Assembly (NCBI GenBank): GCA_052267165.1
Contig: JBKQHO010000003.1
Location: 1 to 64,000, forward strand
DNA length: 64,000 bases
Direction: 5' to 3'
Origin: CAWICD01 sp052267165
GTDB taxonomy: Bacteria > Vulcanimicrobiota > Vulcanimicrobiia > Vulcanimicrobiales > Vulcanimicrobiaceae
A program made the position numbers and the translations under genes. The notes beneath the pieces were generated by a model, which was not told the origin of the DNA, ran no database searches, and saw only the letters and a program-made list of their open reading frames with translations. Numbering within the stretch: the first letter of the stretch is position 1; the number at the start of each line of letters is the position of its first letter. Positions 41,995 to 51,477 of the stretch are shown here, in pieces.

Positions 41995-43654
41995 ATGCCG
42001 GCTTACAACTTCCCGCTGATCATCAAACAATTGCTGCTCACGCCGTTGGCGCATGAGACGGCGCAAGAGATCGTCTATCGAGGCGGTCGCCGCTACGGCT
42101 ACCGGACGCTGCGCGAGCGCATCGGCCGCCTTGGAAGCTCGCTCAAGCGGCTTGGCGTGAAGCCCGCCGACACGGTGGCGGTGATGGATTGGGACAGTCA
42201 CCGCTACCTCGAGTGCTACTTCGCCGTGCCGATGCTCGGCGCCGTCTTGCAAACCGTGAACGTCCGGCTTTCAACCGGAGCAGATCGTCTACTGCCTCAA
42301 CAACGCGGAGGCATCGGTGCTCCTCTGCAACCTCGACTTCTTGCCGATCTACGAGAAAATCCGCGATGAGTTGACGACCGTCAAAAAGATCGTCTGGATC
42401 AGCGACTCGGAAACGATCCCCGACAGCGTCCCGCGGGTCGAATACGAGGACTTTGTTTCTTGGGGCGACCCCAAACACGAGTTTCCGGATTTCGACGAAA
42501 ACACTCGAGCCACGATATTCTACACGACGGGCACGACGGGATTGCCGAAAGGTGTCACCTTTAGCCACCGCCAGCTCATGCTGCACACGCTTGCCACGCT
42601 CGCCACGATTCAACTTTCGCGTGACGACGTCTACATGCCGATGACGCCGATGTTCCACGTTCACGCGTGGGGCTTCCCGTATTCCGCAACGCTTATCGGA
42701 TGCAAGCAAGTGTATCCCGGGAAGTACCTTCCCGACGTGCTGCTGCAGCTGATCCGCGACGAAGGGGTCACCTTCACGCACTGCGTGCCGACGATCTTGC
42801 AGATGCTCCTTGCGGCGCCGCTCTCAAAGGACGTCGACTTGAGCGGGCTGCGGATGCTCATCGGCGGCTCGGCGCTTCCGCGCGCGCTCTGCGAGGCGGC
42901 CCTGAAGCGCGGCATCGACGTCTTCGCCGGTTACGGAATGTCCGAGACTTGCCCCTTGCTCGCCGTCGCTGCCGTGCACCCCAGCGTGCCGGAAGACCCG
43001 GACCGCGAGATCGTGACGCGGATGAAGTCAGGCCAGGCTCTGCCGTTGGTCGATCTGCGCATCGTCGACATCGACATGAACGACGTAGCACACGACGGCG
43101 TTGCGTCGGGCGAGGTCGTCGTGCGCGCACCATGGCTCACCACGGTCTACTACAAGAATCAGGCGGCTACCGAGACTCTGTGGAGTGGCGGCTACTTGCA
43201 CACGCAAGCCATCGGCACGATCGACACCGAGGGCTACCTCCAACTCACCGACCGGCTCAAGGACGTCATCAAGACGGGAGGCGAGTGGGTCTCCTCGCTC
43301 GAGCTGGAGAGCATCATCGGACAGCATCCCGGCGTGGCGCAGGTTGCCGTGATCGGGCTGCCCGACGCCAAATGGGGCGAGCGGCCGGCTGCGGTCGTCG
43401 TCCCGCGCGCCGACGCGACGCTGCAATCCTCGGATATCAAAGATCACGTCATGCGTCAGGCAGAGCTTGGGGTCGTGCCCAAATACGCGGTTCCGGCATC
43501 CGTGTTCCTCGTGGAGGACCTTCCCAAGACGAGCGTCGGAAAGATTGATAAGAAGGCGCTTCGTCAATCGCTGTCGCTCATAGCAGCCCAGACAATTTCC
43601 AAGGCACCTGCCACCGCGGACGCCGCGACGGCACCTATCGGCGCGAAGCCGTGA
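41995..43654 (+). pseudogene. Acyl-CoA synthetase (AMP-forming) with one-base insertion
   Basis: ATG 41995 follows GAAGGA and starts a long-chain fatty-acid-CoA-ligase-like protein. An extra A at 42273-42274 breaks the frame within VNVRLSPEQIVYCLNNAEAS. The rest is complete: YTTGTTGLPKGVTFSH (AMP-binding P-loop), GYGMSETCPLL, QLTDRLKDVIKTGGEWVS and KTSVGKIDKKALR with the catalytic Lys. Corrected length would be about 553 residues. It resembles the medium/long-chain ligases that also serve dimethylsulfoniopropionate-type substrates, but specificity is not deducible. A single sequencing error would account for the break. Confidence 0.85.
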
Positions 43655-43792
43655 CGGCGGCCAGCGATCGCTGCGCCCGAGCGTCCTTCCTCCGAATGGA
43701 GGTCGCGCTGAGCGTGGTCGAGCAGGCTCCCGCTGAATTGACGGGTTACGCCAGGCCGTGGCGAACGAAGTCATCAGGCATTTTAAACGAGG

Positions 43793-44341
43793 ATGCCCCG
43801 AAAGAAATGGACGAAGCATATGGCCTTACGGAAGAGTGCCCAGGATCCGCTCGCGCGCGCACTGGATGAAGCGCCGGTTCCCCGCAAAGACGCGTCGCGC
43901 GGCGAAGTCTGCGAGCGGCAGACGCCGCACACCCAGCCCGTCATCGAGGCACTCGAAACCTTGCAGGCGCAGGTGATCGGCGCGATGTCGGGGACGTTCT
44001 TCGATGAAGGCGCCACGGCGAGGGCGACGCCCGTCAAGAAGCGCGTGGGCTCGGAAGCCGGCACGGTGGCAATCAGCGCCAAACGACACGATCCAAACGT
44101 TCGCGTGAGTGTCGAGATTGACGTGCGCTGCGATCACGATGAGAAGGGCGAGGCCGGACACTATCAGGTGCGGGCACAGGGTCGCGTCGGTCGCAAGAGC
44201 AACGGAGAACTCGTCGAGTCGGAGTTCCCCGTAGCGGTCGAAGTGCGCGATTCCGACGGAAGCCTAAACCTAAAGCTCGATTCCGACGGGATGCGCGAAG
44301 AGATCGCGAACGCGATCCGGTCGACGGGGACACCTCGCTAG
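43793..44341 (+). CDS. Hypothetical protein, 182 residues
   Basis: A charged protein (MALRKSAQDPLARALDEAPV from an alternative ATG at 43820) with an N-terminal disordered part and a C-terminal beta-rich half: VRVSVEIDVRCDHDEKGEAG, HYQVRAQGRVGRKSNGEL, FPVAVEVRDSDGSLNLKL. No family recognised. Its TAG stop at 44339-44341 is provided by the hairpin at 44338. Confidence 0.5.
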   Translation: MPRKKWTKHMALRKSAQDPLARALDEAPVPRKDASRGEVCERQTPHTQPVIEALETLQAQVIGAMSGTFFDEGATARATPVKKRVGSEAGTVAISAKRHDPNVRVSVEIDVRCDHDEKGEAGHYQVRAQGRVGRKSNGELVESEFPVAVEVRDSDGSLNLKLDSDGMREEIANAIRSTGTPR

Positions 44342-44363
44342 TGTGCCGGAGGCGGTACACTAG
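44338..44363. terminator. 26-base palindrome between convergent genes
   Basis: CTAGTGTGCCG (44338-44348) pairs with CGGTACACTAG (44353-44363) over 11 positions, one of them G-T, around the tetraloop GAGG. The arms carry the stop codons of both convergent genes, TAG at 44339-44341 on the plus strand and 44360-44362 on the minus strand. The sequence is the fused tips of the 41713-41903 element (TAGTGT-CC and GGTACACTA) and is likewise bounded by TA. It could act as a factor-assisted bidirectional terminator; no T run is present. Confidence 0.6.
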
Positions 44364-44884
44364 CTGACGAGCGCGCGAGCCTCCTCGTCAGGTGGCGCCT
44401 GAGCTTCTAGCTCGCGCGCCACGTCTTCGAGCCAGAGCGCCGCGTCCTCGAACGAGCTCGGTGGCGATACGTCGCTCGCATCCGCGTGCTCGCGGATGAA
44501 GTGAGCCTCGACTTCGAGCCTTGCGCATAGCGGCAAGCTCTTCCAGATGAGCCCTCCATACTGGGTGCGCTTCTGGAGGCGCAGCGGCTCATCGTTGTGA
44601 TAGAGCGAATCGTAAACGGCTTCGGCCCAGTCGATGCAGCGTGCCGCGATGTAACGAGCGTACTCGATGACCGAATAGTCCGAATCCCAATATTGGTCGG
44701 GCTCGTTCAGTCCCGTGCAGAAGGCGCACTCGCCGGGTCTCGGCGGCCGCGGATCGTGGTCAAATCCGCATTCGTCCCGGTCGAGTTCCACGATTTGTTC
44801 CGCGGTCAGCCGCGCTCTGGCGGCGAGGCGCCCTTTCATCGCTTCCGCGTGAGATTCTGGGCCGCCGCTCACGGCACCGCCCAA
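44360..44884 (-). CDS. Hypothetical protein, up to 174 residues
   Basis: Starts inside the DUF779 gene by about 16 bases (GTG 44872 is another possible start). The product is acidic and helical with a CGFDHDPRPPRPGECAFC segment that could bind a metal through cysteines, followed by DQYWDSDYSVIEYARYIAAR. No family recognised. It is the last gene of the aldehyde/acetate operon and ends in the palindrome at 44338. Confidence 0.5.
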   Translation of the reverse strand: MGGAVSGGPESHAEAMKGRLAARARLTAEQIVELDRDECGFDHDPRPPRPGECAFCTGLNEPDQYWDSDYSVIEYARYIAARCIDWAEAVYDSLYHNDEPLRLQKRTQYGGLIWKSLPLCARLEVEAHFIREHADASDVSPPSSFEDAALWLEDVARELEAQAPPDEEARALVS

Positions 44885-45273
44885 GGCGGCGGCCCAGTCG
44901 GCGGAGGGCCCGCGGCCCGCAGCGCAGCTCGTTCGCCGGCACTGAAGACCCGCGAGCCGGTGATGAACCGAACTCCGCCCTGCACTTCGATCGAGAAACT
45001 ATCGCCCGAGCCCGGAATGACGTCGATGATGAGTTGCGTATGTTCCCACGTTTTGAACTGGGCGTCGCCGATGTAGAACGGACATTCTTCGACGACGCCC
45101 AGCAGCACGTCACGCGAGCCGACCCGGAAGTCGTTCTCGCGTAGGCACAGAGGGGCACTCCCGTCACAGCAGCCGCCCGACTGATGGAAGAGAAGCGCAC
45201 CGTGCTGACCCTTCAGTTGCCGAACGAGCGCGACCGCTGCCGGCGTGAACACGACTCGAGGCGGCGGGTTCAT
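44869..45273 (-). CDS. DUF779 protein
   Basis: 134 residues: VVFTPAAVALVRQLKGQHGA, FHQSGGCCDGSAPLCL and WEHTQLIIDVIPGSGDSFSI are the hallmarks of DUF779, a small cysteine-containing protein encoded almost always beside aldehyde dehydrogenases of the acetaldehyde/AldB type. It starts seven bases after the dehydrogenase stop. Its exact role, perhaps redox or maturation of the enzyme, is not known. Confidence 0.85.
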   Translation of the reverse strand: MNPPPRVVFTPAAVALVRQLKGQHGALLFHQSGGCCDGSAPLCLRENDFRVGSRDVLLGVVEECPFYIGDAQFKTWEHTQLIIDVIPGSGDSFSIEVQGGVRFITGSRVFSAGERAALRAAGPPPTGPPPWAVP

Positions 45274-45280
45274 CGGGACA

Positions 45281-46816
45281 TTAGAAGAAACCGAGGGCGT
45301 TAGGGCTGTAGCTCACCAAGAGGTTCTTGGTCTGCTGGTAATGGTCCAGCATCATCTTGTGGTTCTCACGACCGAAGCCCGACTGTTTATAGCCGCCGAA
45401 TGCGGCGTGAGCCGGATAGACATGGTAGCAGTTGGTCCAGACCCGGCCGGCTTGGATCTCACGCCCGACTCGGTACGCATTGGTGCCGTTACGCGACCAA
45501 ACGCCCGCCCCGAGGCCATACACCGTATCGTTGCCGATCTCGATCGCTTCGTCGATAGTCTTGAACTTGGTCACCGACAGGACCGGCCCGAAGATCTCTT
45601 CCTGGAAGATCCGCATCTTGTTGTTGCCGACGAACACCGTCGGTTTGACATAGTAGCCGTTCTCCAGCTCGCCGCTGAGGTGGGCTTGTTCGCCGCCCGT
45701 GACGCACTCCGCGCCCTCTTGCTTGCCGATGTCGATGTAGCGGAGAATCTTCTCGAGCTGGTCGCGGGATGCCTGAGCGCCCATCATCGTCGCCGGATCG
45801 AGCGGGTCGCCGACCTTGATCTTCTCGACGCGTGCGACGGCCTTCGCGAGGAATTTGTCGAAGATCGATTCTTGGATGAGCGCGCGCGAGGGGCACGTGC
45901 AGACTTCACCCTTGTTGAAGGCGTAAAGGGTGAAGCCTTCGAGCGCCTTGTCGAGGAATGCGTCGTCGGCGTCCATGACGTCTTCGAGGAAAATGTTCGG
46001 CGACTTGCCGCCCAACTCGAGCGTCATCGGAATGATCGTCTCGGCAGCGTACTGCATGATCATCCGGCCGGTCGTCGTCTCCCCGGTGAACGCGATCTTC
46101 GAGATGCGCGGATTGGCGGCGAGCGCGCGGCCGATTTCCGAGCCGCCACCGGTAACGACGTTGAGGACGCCGGGCGGGAGGACGTCGGCGATCAGTTCGG
46201 CGAGCAACAACAGGCTCAGCGGCGTTTCCGACGCTGGCTTGATGACCACGCAGTTGCCGGCGGCCAGAGCCGGAGCGAGCTTCCAGACTGCCATCAAGAG
46301 CGGGAAATTCCAGGGGATGATTTGGCCGACGACGCCCAGCGGCTCTTTATAGTGATAGGCGACCGTGTCGTCATCGATCTCACAGATCGAGCCTTCTTCG
46401 GCACGAATGCAACCTGCGAAATACCGGAAGTGGTCCGCCGCCAACGGGACGTCGGCCGCGAGCGTTTCCCGGATCGGCTTGCCGTTGTCCATCGTTTCGA
46501 CGTGCGCGAACAGATCGAGATTCTTCCTGATGCGGTCGGAGACTTCGATCAGCAGATCGGCCCGGACCGCGTACGACGTGCGCCCCCACGCCTTCTTCGC
46601 GGCATGAGCCGCATCGAGGGCGAGCTCGACGTCTTCGGGACTCGAGCGCGCGATGTCGGCCAGCTTCTCCCCGTTGATCGGGCTGTGATCGGTAAAGTAT
46701 CGGCCCGCCACCGGATCGACCCACGTTCCGCCGATGAAATTGCCGTAGCGCGTCTTGAGGCCGCCCTTACGGGCCTCGTCCAGCGCCTCGGTAAACCTGG
46801 TAACATGTAGTAGCAT
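45281..46816 (-). CDS. NAD(P)-dependent aldehyde dehydrogenase
   Basis: 511 residues from ATG 46816 behind AGGAG. The ALDH fold shows IIPWNFPLLMAVWKLAPAL, KPASETPLS, FTGETTTGR, LELGGKSPNIF (general-base Glu) and NKGEVCTCPSR with the nucleophile Cys; EEIFGPVLSV and GYKQSGFGREN complete it. The sequence type and DUF779 neighbour indicate acetaldehyde or short-chain aldehyde oxidation to the acid. With AckA and Pta in the same operon it links aldehydes, acetate and acetyl-CoA. Confidence 0.93.
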   Translation of the reverse strand: MLLHVTRFTEALDEARKGGLKTRYGNFIGGTWVDPVAGRYFTDHSPINGEKLADIARSSPEDVELALDAAHAAKKAWGRTSYAVRADLLIEVSDRIRKNLDLFAHVETMDNGKPIRETLAADVPLAADHFRYFAGCIRAEEGSICEIDDDTVAYHYKEPLGVVGQIIPWNFPLLMAVWKLAPALAAGNCVVIKPASETPLSLLLLAELIADVLPPGVLNVVTGGGSEIGRALAANPRISKIAFTGETTTGRMIMQYAAETIIPMTLELGGKSPNIFLEDVMDADDAFLDKALEGFTLYAFNKGEVCTCPSRALIQESIFDKFLAKAVARVEKIKVGDPLDPATMMGAQASRDQLEKILRYIDIGKQEGAECVTGGEQAHLSGELENGYYVKPTVFVGNNKMRIFQEEIFGPVLSVTKFKTIDEAIEIGNDTVYGLGAGVWSRNGTNAYRVGREIQAGRVWTNCYHVYPAHAAFGGYKQSGFGRENHKMMLDHYQQTKNLLVSYSPNALGFF

Positions 46817-46892
46817 TGGCTACTCCTTGCTCGAGCAGCGTTTGATTCTTAGGCCGCTACTCGTCTTACGTTTCTGTGTCGCCGGCGCATCA

Positions 46893-48098
46893 TTACGCCG
46901 CTTCCACGACCGCCCGGCGTGCCAACAGCTCGACGGCATGCCGCGCGATCATCGTCTCCTCGTCGGTACGAATGACGAAGAGCCGCACGCGCGAACGCTC
47001 GGAGGAGATCACTTCTGCGCCGGCACGATTGGCCTCGCGATCGAGATCGATGCCGATCCATCTCATGCCTTCGAGCACCTGTTCGCGCACGCGCCATGAA
47101 TTCTCGCCGATGCCGCCGCAGAACACCATCGCGTCGAGGCCTTCGAGCGCTGCGGCTAACCCGCCGAGCTCGTAGCGGATGCGGGAAACGAAATACTCGA
47201 TCGCCCGGCGCGCCGCCGGCCGATCCGATGGCTCCAGTTCGCGAATGTCATGGGAGATGCCCGACAGACCTTTCAAGCCGGATTCCGTGTACAGAAGCTC
47301 CGCCAGCGCTGCGGGGCTGAGCTTCTTCTCTTGCAAGAGGTAGAGGATCACGCCCGGATCGAGCTGCCCGCAGCGCGTTCCCATCGGGAGGCCGTCGAGC
47401 GCGGTGAAGCTCATGGTGCTTGCGAGCGACGTTCCGTTGCGGATCGCGCACATCGAGGCGCCGTTTCCGAGATGCGCTACGATCACCCGGCCGGCTGCCT
47501 GCAACGGCGCGATCGCGCGCAGCCGGCCACTTACGTATTCGTACGAAAGGCCGTGGAAGCCGTACCGGCGCACACCCTCGCGATAGAGCTCCAGGGGCAA
47601 CGCGAACGCGTCGTGGACGAACGGATGGCCGCGGTGGAAGGCCGTGTCAAAGCAGGCTACCTGCGGCACATCGGGCCAAGCCTCGCGCGCAGCGACGATT
47701 CCGGCGATGCTGTGCGGCTGGTGGAGCGGGGCTAGCGGCACGAGCGCCCAGAGTTCCTTGAGCACCCGAGCGGTGACCACCACGGGTTGATCGAAGTGGA
47801 CGCCGCCGTGCACGACGCGATGGCCCGCAACCGCCACTTCGACGTTCGGAAATGCTCGTGTGCGCCAGGCGAGCAGGCGCCGCAGACCGTCGCTGTGGAA
47901 CGCGCCCGTATCGGAGGAATACCAACGTTCCTCGTGCAGCACGTTGCCCGCACGATCTCGCACAAGAACGCGGCGCGCGGAGTCGACCATCTCGGCCAGG
48001 CCGTTGGCGATCATTCTCGGCTCGCCTCCGTCATGCTCGAAGACTGCACACTTTATCGACGAGGAACCGGCGTTCAGCGTAACGACCTGTTGGCTCAT
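46893..48098 (-). CDS. ackA: Acetate kinase
   Basis: ATG 48098 overlaps the Pta stop by four bases. The 401-residue protein has the ASKHA start TLNAGSSSIKCAVFEH, HRVVHGG, FDTAFH (catalytic Asp/His), RRYGFHGLSYEYV, AHLGNGASMCAI and VFCGGIGENSWRVRE. It interconverts acetate + ATP with acetyl phosphate + ADP. The long frame continues upstream into the antisense of nothing useful; only the part from 48098 is family-like. Confidence 0.93.
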   Translation of the reverse strand: MSQQVVTLNAGSSSIKCAVFEHDGGEPRMIANGLAEMVDSARRVLVRDRAGNVLHEERWYSSDTGAFHSDGLRRLLAWRTRAFPNVEVAVAGHRVVHGGVHFDQPVVVTARVLKELWALVPLAPLHQPHSIAGIVAAREAWPDVPQVACFDTAFHRGHPFVHDAFALPLELYREGVRRYGFHGLSYEYVSGRLRAIAPLQAAGRVIVAHLGNGASMCAIRNGTSLASTMSFTALDGLPMGTRCGQLDPGVILYLLQEKKLSPAALAELLYTESGLKGLSGISHDIRELEPSDRPAARRAIEYFVSRIRYELGGLAAALEGLDAMVFCGGIGENSWRVREQVLEGMRWIGIDLDREANRAGAEVISSERSRVRLFVIRTDEETMIARHAVELLARRAVVEAA

Positions 48099-49513
48099 AC
48101 CTTTGCCATCGAGCGCGCAGATGCGGGGACGGCACTGCGTCCGGTGGCCCGCCAGGCATCGTACAGAACGGCTACCACGCACGAGAAGAGCCGCGCGCGT
48201 TCGTCGTCGGCACGACTCGTAAGCATGACCGGCACCTTCGCGCCGAGCACGAGTCCCGCGCCTTCCGCTTGCGCCGCGTACGTCAGCTCCTTCGCAAGGA
48301 TGTTGCCGGATTCCAAGTTTGGAACAACGAGGATGTCGGCGCGCCCCGCGACCGCCGAGACGACGCCCTTCGTTCGGGCCGACGTCAGGCTGACCGCGTT
48401 GTCCATTGCGAGCGGGCCATCCACCAAGCCCCCGCGGATCTGCCCGCGTTCGGCCATCTTCGAGAGCGCGGCTGCGTCGAGCGTGGACTGAATTCTCGGG
48501 TTGACCGTCTCGACGGCCGACAGGATACCTACCTTCGGTTGCACGATCCCGAGCGCAAGCGCCAATTCGATCGCGCTCTGCACGATGTCGACCTTGTCTT
48601 CGAGCGTCGGTGCGATATTGACGACGGCGTCGGTCACCAGCAGAAGCCCGCTGAGCGCGGGAGCGTCCATCACGAACACGTGGCTGATACGTCTCAGCGT
48701 GCGCAGCCCGCCCTGCGATTTGGCGACGTGCCGCAAGAGCTCGTCGGTGTGCAGGTCGCCTTTCATGATGGCCGTCACGCGACCCTGATGCACGAATTCC
48801 ACCGCGAGGGCAGCCGCCGCGTCGTGACTCGGCACGTCCTCGATCACAATGCCGTCGAGGCTTAGACCGCACGCTTCGGCAACGGCGCGGATATTTTCGG
48901 AGCACCCAATCAGCACCGGCTCGATCAGCCCCTGGCGCGCGGCCGCCAATGCGCCGCGCAAGGCCATCTCCTCCTCCGGCGCGACGACCGCGGTCACCAG
49001 CGCGGGAAGGTCGCGGCAAGCCGCCAGCAGCCGATCGACGTGAGCGTGGCGCGCAACCGTGAGCGTCGGTAGCTCCATGTTCGATCCGGCGACGCGCGTT
49101 GCCGGGGCAAGCACTTCAGCAAAGCCGTCGACGATCGTCTTTCCGTTGCAACTCATCACCGTCTGCAGGACGACCGTGCGCGGCGGCCGCTTCTCCTGCA
49201 CACGAACCATTACCGTAAGCGTATCGCCCACGAGCGCCCGCGCGTGAAAGCGCAGCGCCTGCGCTTCATACGTCGTGCCCGGTCCCGGCAGCAGGTTGCC
49301 GAGCACTGCGGAAAACAAGGAACCGATCCACATTGCGGGCGCCGACGAGCCGGCATCGTCCTCGCTGAATTCACCACTCCTCGGAAGGTTGAGCGGATTC
49401 AGATTGCCGCTCACGTGAGCGAATACGTACAGATCGTCCGGCGTGACGACCCTCGTGATCGACGCTTCCTCCCCAAGCGCTAAGTCATCGTAGATCTTCC
49501 CAAAGAGCGCCAT
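48095..49513 (-). CDS. MaoC-Pta bifunctional protein (hydratase-like / phosphate acyltransferase)
   Basis: 472 residues. The N-terminal 150 form a MaoC hot-dog domain (DDLYVFAHVSGNLNPLN ... LRFHARALVGDTLTVMVRV). Residues about 160-470 are the phosphotransacetylase/phosphotransbutyrylase domain (AIMKGDLHTDELLRHV, HVFVMDAPALSGLLLVTDAV, GILSAVETVNPRIQSTLDAA, LESGNILAKELTY). Such fusions act as acetyl/butyryl phosphotransferases: acyl-CoA + Pi to acyl phosphate + CoA. With AckA it gives the substrate-level ATP-forming route. It is first in the operon. Confidence 0.88.
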   Translation of the reverse strand: MALFGKIYDDLALGEEASITRVVTPDDLYVFAHVSGNLNPLNLPRSGEFSEDDAGSSAPAMWIGSLFSAVLGNLLPGPGTTYEAQALRFHARALVGDTLTVMVRVQEKRPPRTVVLQTVMSCNGKTIVDGFAEVLAPATRVAGSNMELPTLTVARHAHVDRLLAACRDLPALVTAVVAPEEEMALRGALAAARQGLIEPVLIGCSENIRAVAEACGLSLDGIVIEDVPSHDAAAALAVEFVHQGRVTAIMKGDLHTDELLRHVAKSQGGLRTLRRISHVFVMDAPALSGLLLVTDAVVNIAPTLEDKVDIVQSAIELALALGIVQPKVGILSAVETVNPRIQSTLDAAALSKMAERGQIRGGLVDGPLAMDNAVSLTSARTKGVVSAVAGRADILVVPNLESGNILAKELTYAAQAEGAGLVLGAKVPVMLTSRADDERARLFSCVVAVLYDAWRATGRSAVPASARSMAKV

Positions 49514-49860
49514 GCACGATCTCCCAGTGCACTGTCAAGTGTTTCTTTGCTGCTGAAGCCTGTTGAGATGAGCACCGCCGCGCCCCTGACTCTTAAAACA
49601 TCACGCCCGCGCTGCTTTCCTTGCTACACTGAGCCACCTAGGGATGCCAGAAAGAGCCCGATGACACCCGTTGAGCATACCGGCCCGCCCAAGCCCACGG
49701 TAGCGTGGAAGTTAGGGATAGCTCTCGACGCGGCGTCCTGTCAGCATGAGCACACGAGGGACATCATGCGAAGCTATCGCCGCGACTGCGCAAGACGAAC
49801 ACGAAGCGGGGCGGCCTCTCGCTGCGGAGCGCGCCGTCGGCTCGGCCCGGACGATTCGAA
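49514..49860. other. Intergenic region upstream of the GH130-like gene
   Basis: About 350 bases with no gene I can support. A weak promoter-like TTAAAA...TACACT pair lies at about 49594-49630. A plus-strand frame is open through part of the segment, but its composition is not protein-like. Confidence 0.35.
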
Positions 49861-51405
49861 ATGACTGCGCCAAACTCCATCGTCGCGATCCGCCACGCAC
49901 ATCTGATTCTGCGTCCGGATCCCTCGCGCGTGCTCTTTCGGCCGTTGCGTCTCGACTCAGTGCGCGAACTCAAGATAGTCGCACGCGCCATGTCTCTCTC
50001 CGAGGCGGAAGCCGAAGCTTGCCTCGCCGACGTCTTGACCGACTTCGAGGAGCGCCATCAGAAGGCCAGGGCATTCTTCCTCGAGCAGTTCGAAGCCGCT
50101 CGTTCGCATCTCGTGACCGACAAACCCTTGAGCGACTGCAGAAAGCTGCTGATCGGAGCTTATTTCACGCAGGAGTACTCCCTTGAATCGGCGGCTCTCT
50201 TCAATCCGTCGCTCGTTCCGCACTGGGACCAATCCGGTGTCTCGCCGGGCTCCCTTCGATTCATCATAAGCTTGCGGGCAATCGGTGAAGGTCATTTGTC
50301 ATCGATTACGTTTCGCGTCGGATCCGTCGATGCTCAAGGCATAGTCGAGGTTGAACACCCGAGCCGGTTCGTCACGGCACCGACGATAAGCCCCACCGCG
50401 GCGTACGATAAGGTCTTGTTCGAAAGGAAGCTGCAAGAGATCGGCTCCTATACCGAGCTGAGCAAAGAGATCCTCAAGCCGCTCAAGGACCCCTTTTCCT
50501 TCGAAGCCCTGGAATCGTCGATCAACTTTTTTTCGCGCCGACTGGCAATTCAATCCGATGATTACCCAGAGCTGCGAGCGATAGTGCTGCTCGCACAATC
50601 GAACTACTCGGTAGGCTTCTCGCCCGACCAATCGCTTTCCGAGCGTATCATTTTTCCTCAAGGCCCAAACGAGATCGCGGGCATGGAAGACGCGCGCTTC
50701 GTCCTCTTTCGTGAGGAGGATGGCACTTCGGTATACTACGCACCTTACACTGCTTACGATGGACGGGTCGTGATACCTCAGCTCTTGGAAACGGCTGATT
50801 TTCTTAACTTCAGAATGAGTACGCTAAACGGTCCCGGAATCGCGAACAAAGGAATCGCGCTCTTTCCAAGAAAGATCAACGGCCAATATGTCATGCTCAG
50901 CCGACAGGATAACGAAAACATCTATCTCATGTTTTCGGATTCGCTGCATTTTTGGTATAAGTCGGAACTGCTGCTCAGGCCGACCTATCCCTGGGAATTC
51001 GTGCAGATGGGCAACTGCGGCTCGCCGATCGAAACGCACGCCGGCTGGCTGGTCTTGAGCCATGGAGTCGGGCCCTCGCGGAAGTATGCGATCGGCGCCT
51101 TTTTGCTCGATCGCGATGATCCGACCAAGGTCATTGGACGACTTCGCGTACCGCTCCTTACGCCTAACAAGAGCGAACGCGAGGGATACGTTCCAAACGT
51201 CGTCTACAGCTGCGGCGCAATCGTACACAACGACATACTCGTCCTACCCTACGCCATGTCGGATTATGCGAGCACCTTCGCAACGATCCACCTCGAAGAA
51301 CTGTTGGAGGCGCTAACGTCGCATCGCGATCCGGCCGTGCCGCATCGGCCTTTCCCGGCAAACTCCGCCCGAGTACCGAAACGCGAAGTACCGCCCATCC
51401 CATGA
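49861..51405 (+). CDS. GH130-family glycoside phosphorylase/hydrolase
   Basis: 514 residues. After a 150-residue N-terminal extension, the five-bladed propeller of GH130 is visible: PQGPNEIAGMEDARFVLF (catalytic-site Glu-Asp-Arg), YYAPYTAYDGRVVIPQLLET, KGIALFPRKINGQYVMLSRQ, QMGNCGSPIETHAGWLVLSH GVGPSRKY in two parts. GH130 enzymes act on beta-mannosides by phosphorolysis or hydrolysis; the extension and the NCGSP block resemble the beta-1,2-mannosidase-type branch. No sugar transport genes are adjacent, so the substrate is open. Confidence 0.8.
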   Translation: MTAPNSIVAIRHAHLILRPDPSRVLFRPLRLDSVRELKIVARAMSLSEAEAEACLADVLTDFEERHQKARAFFLEQFEAARSHLVTDKPLSDCRKLLIGAYFTQEYSLESAALFNPSLVPHWDQSGVSPGSLRFIISLRAIGEGHLSSITFRVGSVDAQGIVEVEHPSRFVTAPTISPTAAYDKVLFERKLQEIGSYTELSKEILKPLKDPFSFEALESSINFFSRRLAIQSDDYPELRAIVLLAQSNYSVGFSPDQSLSERIIFPQGPNEIAGMEDARFVLFREEDGTSVYYAPYTAYDGRVVIPQLLETADFLNFRMSTLNGPGIANKGIALFPRKINGQYVMLSRQDNENIYLMFSDSLHFWYKSELLLRPTYPWEFVQMGNCGSPIETHAGWLVLSHGVGPSRKYAIGAFLLDRDDPTKVIGRLRVPLLTPNKSEREGYVPNVVYSCGAIVHNDILVLPYAMSDYASTFATIHLEELLEALTSHRDPAVPHRPFPANSARVPKREVPPIP

Positions 51406-51477
51406 TTCGGAATCGATGCATCTTCATCGCCGCATCTCGAAATCGCCTGTTCGGTCAGCTCGCATGGCCGCCCCGCG

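Noticed and set aside
45245..46810. A 521-codon plus-strand frame
   Set aside because: It mirrors the aldehyde dehydrogenase gene and shows no family features.
46893..49019. One long frame covering ackA and part of the Pta gene
   Set aside because: Only the part from 48098 is acetate-kinase-like; the rest overlaps the real Pta frame on the same strand.
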